From: Desulfobacteraceae bacterium
GTDB taxonomy: Bacteria > Desulfobacterota > Desulfobacteria > Desulfobacterales > Desulfobacteraceae
Direction of reading: 5' to 3'
DNA length: 8,011 nt
Assembly: GCA_024225895.1 (NCBI GenBank)
Contig: JAAEMC010000280.1
Span: forward strand, 1 to 8,011
Shown here in pieces: positions 5,592 to 8,011 of this stretch. Within the stretch, counting starts at the first letter, position 1; each line of letters opens with the position of its first letter. The position numbers and the translations under genes were made by a program. The notes beneath the pieces are model-generated. The model made no database searches, was not told where the DNA came from, and was given only the letters and a program-made list of their open reading frames with translations.

Positions 5592-7310
5592 ATGTTAAAG
5601 CGATTTACCATCAAAGGACGAATGTATCTGATCATCCTGTCAATTTTGGTCCTCTTTATTCTAATGGTCTGGTTCGCGATTAAAAGCAGCAACAATGCAA
5701 GAGATGTTGCCATTCACAAGACGGGGCAGGCCATGCTGGCCGCTCAAAAAGAGAAGATAAAAGTGGCGACTGATTCCATGGTCATTGCTGTCTCCAAAGC
5801 CATTGAAGGACTTGAAAGCGAAGAAAAAAAGATTGAGCTCATCAATAAACTCCTCCAGGATATCCGGTTTGAAGAAGATAAATCCGGTTATTTTTTTGCC
5901 GTGAATGGTACCATGATGGTTGCCCATATTAAAGAGTCCCTGCGCAATAAGGATTTAAAGGACCTGAAAGATAAAAATGATATTTATATTATCCAGGAAC
6001 TGATGAAGGCAGCAAAGGCCGGGGGTGATTTTGTGACCTATATCTGGGATAAACCCGAAAAAGGCGATACACCAAAGCTCTCCTATGCCCAGATGATCCC
6101 TGGCACGGATTACTGGATGGGAACCGGTGTCTATATTGATAATATCGATGCCATTAAGGCCCAGATGGCCGGCGATATTAATGCCAGGGTTGCGGTGGGT
6201 ATCACGAAGATGGTTACGGTTTCCGGCATCGTCTTTGCGGGTATCATCGCCCTGTGTCTTTTGATTGTGTTCGGTATTGGCAGGTCCTTGAAAAAAATGA
6301 TCGTCAATTTTATGGATGTGGCTGAAGGGGAGGGCGATTTAACAAAGCGGGTGAATATTGATTCCAACGATGAACTTGCAAAATTGGGAAATTTGTTTAA
6401 CACATTTATTGAAAAAATTCAGAAGATTATCCAGGATCTCTCAGAAGATGCAGAGGAAATAGGCGGCGCATCAACCGAACTTGTCAAAGCATCAACAGAC
6501 ATGTCAACAGGGGTTGGCGACACATCTGCCATGGCAGAAAAAGTTAATTCGGCTGCCGAAGATATGCGGGGCAGCCTTTCTTCAGTCGCCACATCCATGG
6601 ATGAATCTTCCACCAATGCCAATCTGGTAGCCACTGCAGCCGAAGAGATGAATGCCACCATCAATGAAATTGCTCAGAACGCTGAACAGGCCAGCACTAT
6701 TTCACAAGATGCCGAAGAAAAAACGGCTGAGGCAGAGAGCAGCATGTCGGTTCTGAACAAGGCAGCCCAATCCATTGGAAAGGTGACAGATACTATTGCT
6801 GAAATATCAGACCAGACAAACCTTTTGGCCCTCAATGCGACGATAGAGGCTGCCCGGGCCGGGGAAGCCGGAAAGGGCTTTGCTGTTGTTGCCCATGAAA
6901 TAAAGGAATTGGCAACCCAGACTGTCCAGGCCACCCAAAATATTCGGGATGAAATAAATAATGTCCAGCAGAACACTGACAGCACGGTCAATTCTATCAA
7001 TGATGTGTCTAAAGTTATCCATGAAGTAAATGAGATTGTCTCCACCATTGCTACGGCAGTGACGGAACAATCGGCAGCCACTCAGGAAATTGTGAGTAAT
7101 ATTTCCAGTCTTTCAGTAGGAGTGAATAATGCCAATGAAAGCGTCAGCCACGGTGCGCAACTGGCCAATGAGATCTCAGATGATATTGAAGGGGTCAATT
7201 CAGCCACCGATAGTATAAAAAAGAGTTCCGATCTAGTGATGAATAGTTCGGACAGCCTTCAAAACATGGCAGATAAACTCAAAACCATTGTGCACACGTT
7301 TAAAGTGTGA
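5592..7310 (+). CDS. Methyl-accepting chemotaxis protein with sCache sensor domain
   Basis: This inner-membrane chemoreceptor (572 residues from this start) senses a periplasmic ligand and controls the CheA/CheW kinase complex. Membrane segment 1 is at about 11-29 and segment 2 at about 205-228. Between them is a single Cache (sCache_2) domain, recognised by [11 protein letters not shown] (96-106), [12 protein letters not shown] (144-155), and [11 protein letters not shown] (173-183). A HAMP linker follows (about 229-281), with GEGDLTKRV at 246-254. The rest is a long coiled-coil signalling domain with the highly conserved tip [20 protein letters not shown] (406-425), then [15 protein letters not shown]. 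The C-terminus ends VHTFKV, without a CheR-tethering NWETF-type pentapeptide. AGGGGAG (5578-5584) is 7 nt from ATG 5592 but only 1-2 nt from ATG 5586, so I prefer 5592. Cache domains of this type often bind small carboxylates, but the ligand cannot be read from the sequence. No che genes are adjacent. Confidence 0.94.
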   Translation: MLKRFTIKGRMYLIILSILVLFILMVWFAIKSSNNARDVAIHKTGQAMLAAQKEKIKVATDSMVIAVSKAIEGLESEEKKIELINKLLQDIRFEEDKSGYFFAVNGTMMVAHIKESLRNKDLKDLKDKNDIYIIQELMKAAKAGGDFVTYIWDKPEKGDTPKLSYAQMIPGTDYWMGTGVYIDNIDAIKAQMAGDINARVAVGITKMVTVSGIVFAGIIALCLLIVFGIGRSLKKMIVNFMDVAEGEGDLTKRVNIDSNDELAKLGNLFNTFIEKIQKIIQDLSEDAEEIGGASTELVKASTDMSTGVGDTSAMAEKVNSAAEDMRGSLSSVATSMDESSTNANLVATAAEEMNATINEIAQNAEQASTISQDAEEKTAEAESSMSVLNKAAQSIGKVTDTIAEISDQTNLLALNATIEAARAGEAGKGFAVVAHEIKELATQTVQATQNIRDEINNVQQNTDSTVNSINDVSKVIHEVNEIVSTIATAVTEQSAATQEIVSNISSLSVGVNNANESVSHGAQLANEISDDIEGVNSATDSIKKSSDLVMNSSDSLQNMADKLKTIVHTFKV

Positions 7311-7333
7311 TGATGGCCATCAGTTGTTTTTAG
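7311..7333 (+). terminator. Weak terminator-like palindrome after the chemoreceptor gene
   Basis: The perfect 12-bp palindrome TGATGGCCATCA (7311-7322) begins directly after the stop codon and is followed by GTTGTTTTTAG. As RNA it allows only a short stem with a GGCC loop, so termination would be weak. It may equally be chance. Confidence 0.25.
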
Positions 7334-7362
7334 TTAATAAATCAGATGAAACACAATCCCAA

Positions 7363-7484
7363 ATCCACCATCAGGGTGTCAGATGCAAGGTGCCAAGGAG
7401 TAACGACTAAAGGCGTATAAGTCAAACTCCGCTAAAGAGAAGCGAACGCAGACAACGCCGGCAGGTGGCGCCTTGATGGTGGAT
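7363..7484. repeat. About 120-bp imperfect palindromic intergenic element
   Basis: The ends are a perfect 11-bp inverted repeat, ATCCACCATCA (7363-7373) and TGATGGTGGAT (7474-7484). Inside, AAGGTGCC (7387-7394) pairs with GGCGCCTT (7467-7474) with one G-U, and GGCGT (7412-7416) pairs with ACGCC (7455-7459). The interior is richer in GC than its flanks and has no coding potential. The motif style (GATGCAAGG...AAGGAG...GCGTA...GCGAACGCAG.CAACGCC) resembles dispersed palindromic intergenic repeats that I recall from Desulfobacterales genomes, perhaps a non-autonomous mobile element. Only one copy is in this window, so repetition is not shown here. Confidence 0.55.
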
Positions 7485-7503
7485 CAGGGACAATGTTTAG
7501 TCA

Positions 7504-7532
7504 TTGACACCGGTGATACCCATTGCTAAATG
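7504..7532 (+). promoter_or_regulatory. Candidate promoter and operator of the TetR gene
   Basis: A perfect -35 TTGACA (7504-7509) is followed after 17 bp by a poor -10, TAAATG (7527-7532). The 8-bp palindrome CACCGGTG (7508-7515) overlaps the -35, where a bound repressor would block RNA polymerase, as expected for TetR autoregulation. Further down, CCATTGCT (7520-7527) and AGCAATGG (7575-7582) form an 8-bp inverted repeat in the leader. Confidence 0.35.
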
Positions 7533-7622
7533 ACATTCGTCTTTTGCCTTGTCAGATGTAAAAACAAATGATAAAGCAATGGAATTGTAAAATATTAAAG
7601 AAAATGAAAAGGGTATTTGCCT

Positions 7623-8011
7623 GTGGCTGAATCAAGATTCGCAGAGTTGAAAGAGAAGGAAAAACAAGCACGAAAGCAGATTGTCATTGAATCTGCTCTG
7701 GCGCTGTTTGCAAAAAAGCCGTTTTATGAGGTCGGAATGAGGGAGGTTGCTGATGAGGCCGGTATTTCGCCGGCGACCATTTACAGGTACTTCCCAAGCC
7801 AGGAAGAACTTTTCAATGAAGCCTTTCTCCAGGATATTTCATCAGCCAGCAAAGAATTTGAGAGTATGGTTCAAGAAGATGAGCCGGCAAGTATCGAGCA
7901 CTTTGCCATCAAATTTGTAGACCATCTGATTGACAATGAATCCACCTTCCAGATGATGACCTATCTAATGCTCAAAAATAATTTGGCCCATCCGGTCATG
8001 GGAAAATTCGA
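7623..8011 (+). CDS. TetR/AcrR family transcriptional regulator (3' end outside window)
   Basis: The first 129 residues of a TetR-family repressor are present and the gene runs off the window. The N-terminal DNA-binding domain is clear: a first helix with ARKQIVIESALALFAKKPF (16-34), then the helix-turn-helix MREVADEAGISPATIYRYF (39-57) and the usual SQEELFNEAF. Residues from about 70 belong to the helical ligand-binding and dimerisation domain, which diverges in this family, so the effector is unknown. I chose GTG at 7623 because AAAAGGG lies 9 nt upstream; an in-frame TTG at 7617 is too close to that site, and a stop at 7605 closes the frame. Such regulators usually control themselves and an adjacent operon, here presumably downstream of the window. 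The leader holds a palindrome that could be its operator. Confidence 0.93.
   Translation, partial: MAESRFAELKEKEKQARKQIVIESALALFAKKPFYEVGMREVADEAGISPATIYRYFPSQEELFNEAFLQDISSASKEFESMVQEDEPASIEHFAIKFVDHLIDNESTFQMMTYLMLKNNLAHPVMGKF

Noticed and set aside
6131..7081. Several long minus-strand open frames opposite the chemoreceptor
   Set aside because: They are shadows of the repetitive Ala/Ser/Glu-rich coiled coil codons on the plus strand.
1..8011. CRISPR array, transposase, integrase, tRNA or rRNA
   Set aside because: No regularly spaced repeats, mobile-element enzymes or structural RNA signatures were seen anywhere in the window.

Overview
The window looks like a chromosomal segment of a Desulfobacterales-type sulfate-reducing bacterium (Desulfobacter, Desulfobacula or Desulfobacterium relatives). 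This is an inference from the bacterial arginine kinase (known from Desulfotalea and Desulfobacterium), the YwbE-family protein, the sCache chemoreceptor, moderate GC with very AT-rich spacers, and a long palindromic intergenic repeat of a kind I recall from that order. No rRNA, tRNA, CRISPR array, transposase or integrase was seen.

Layout. (1) 81-989, minus strand: a small YwbE-family (DUF2196) gene followed by a SAM-dependent methyltransferase gene, probably co-transcribed. (2) 990-1479: a long AT-rich gap without a gene, holding two clean inverted repeats. (3) 1480-4080, plus strand: an unusual block. It contains a secreted CHAT-domain (caspase-like) protease, then a 34-codon scrap that begins like a type II thioesterase. 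Next comes a secreted Ntn-type choloylglycine/penicillin V acylase-family hydrolase, then a frameshifted fragment of a malonyl-CoA acyltransferase of the trans-AT polyketide synthase/FabD type. The two fragments are best read as remains of a decayed polyketide or NRPS-PKS locus around two intact exported hydrolases. (4) 4090-5317, minus strand: a two-gene operon of a 61-residue four-cysteine protein and an arginine kinase, with a good sigma-70 promoter at 5351-5379. (5) 5592-7310, plus strand: a methyl-accepting chemotaxis protein with a Cache sensor and a possible sigma-54 promoter. (6) 7311-7622: a spacer with a structured repeat and candidate promoter/operator. (7) 7623 to the window end: the N-terminal part of a TetR-family regulator.

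How the genes fit together. The arginine kinase would buffer ATP through phosphoarginine, and the Cys-rich protein upstream is likely co-expressed with it. The chemoreceptor is a stand-alone sensory gene. The CHAT protease and the Ntn hydrolase are both exported and lie in tandem, so they may act together outside the cytoplasm, but nothing in the sequence identifies their substrates. The most notable observations are the two previously open-reading-frame-invisible biosynthetic gene remnants and the free-standing secreted CHAT protease.
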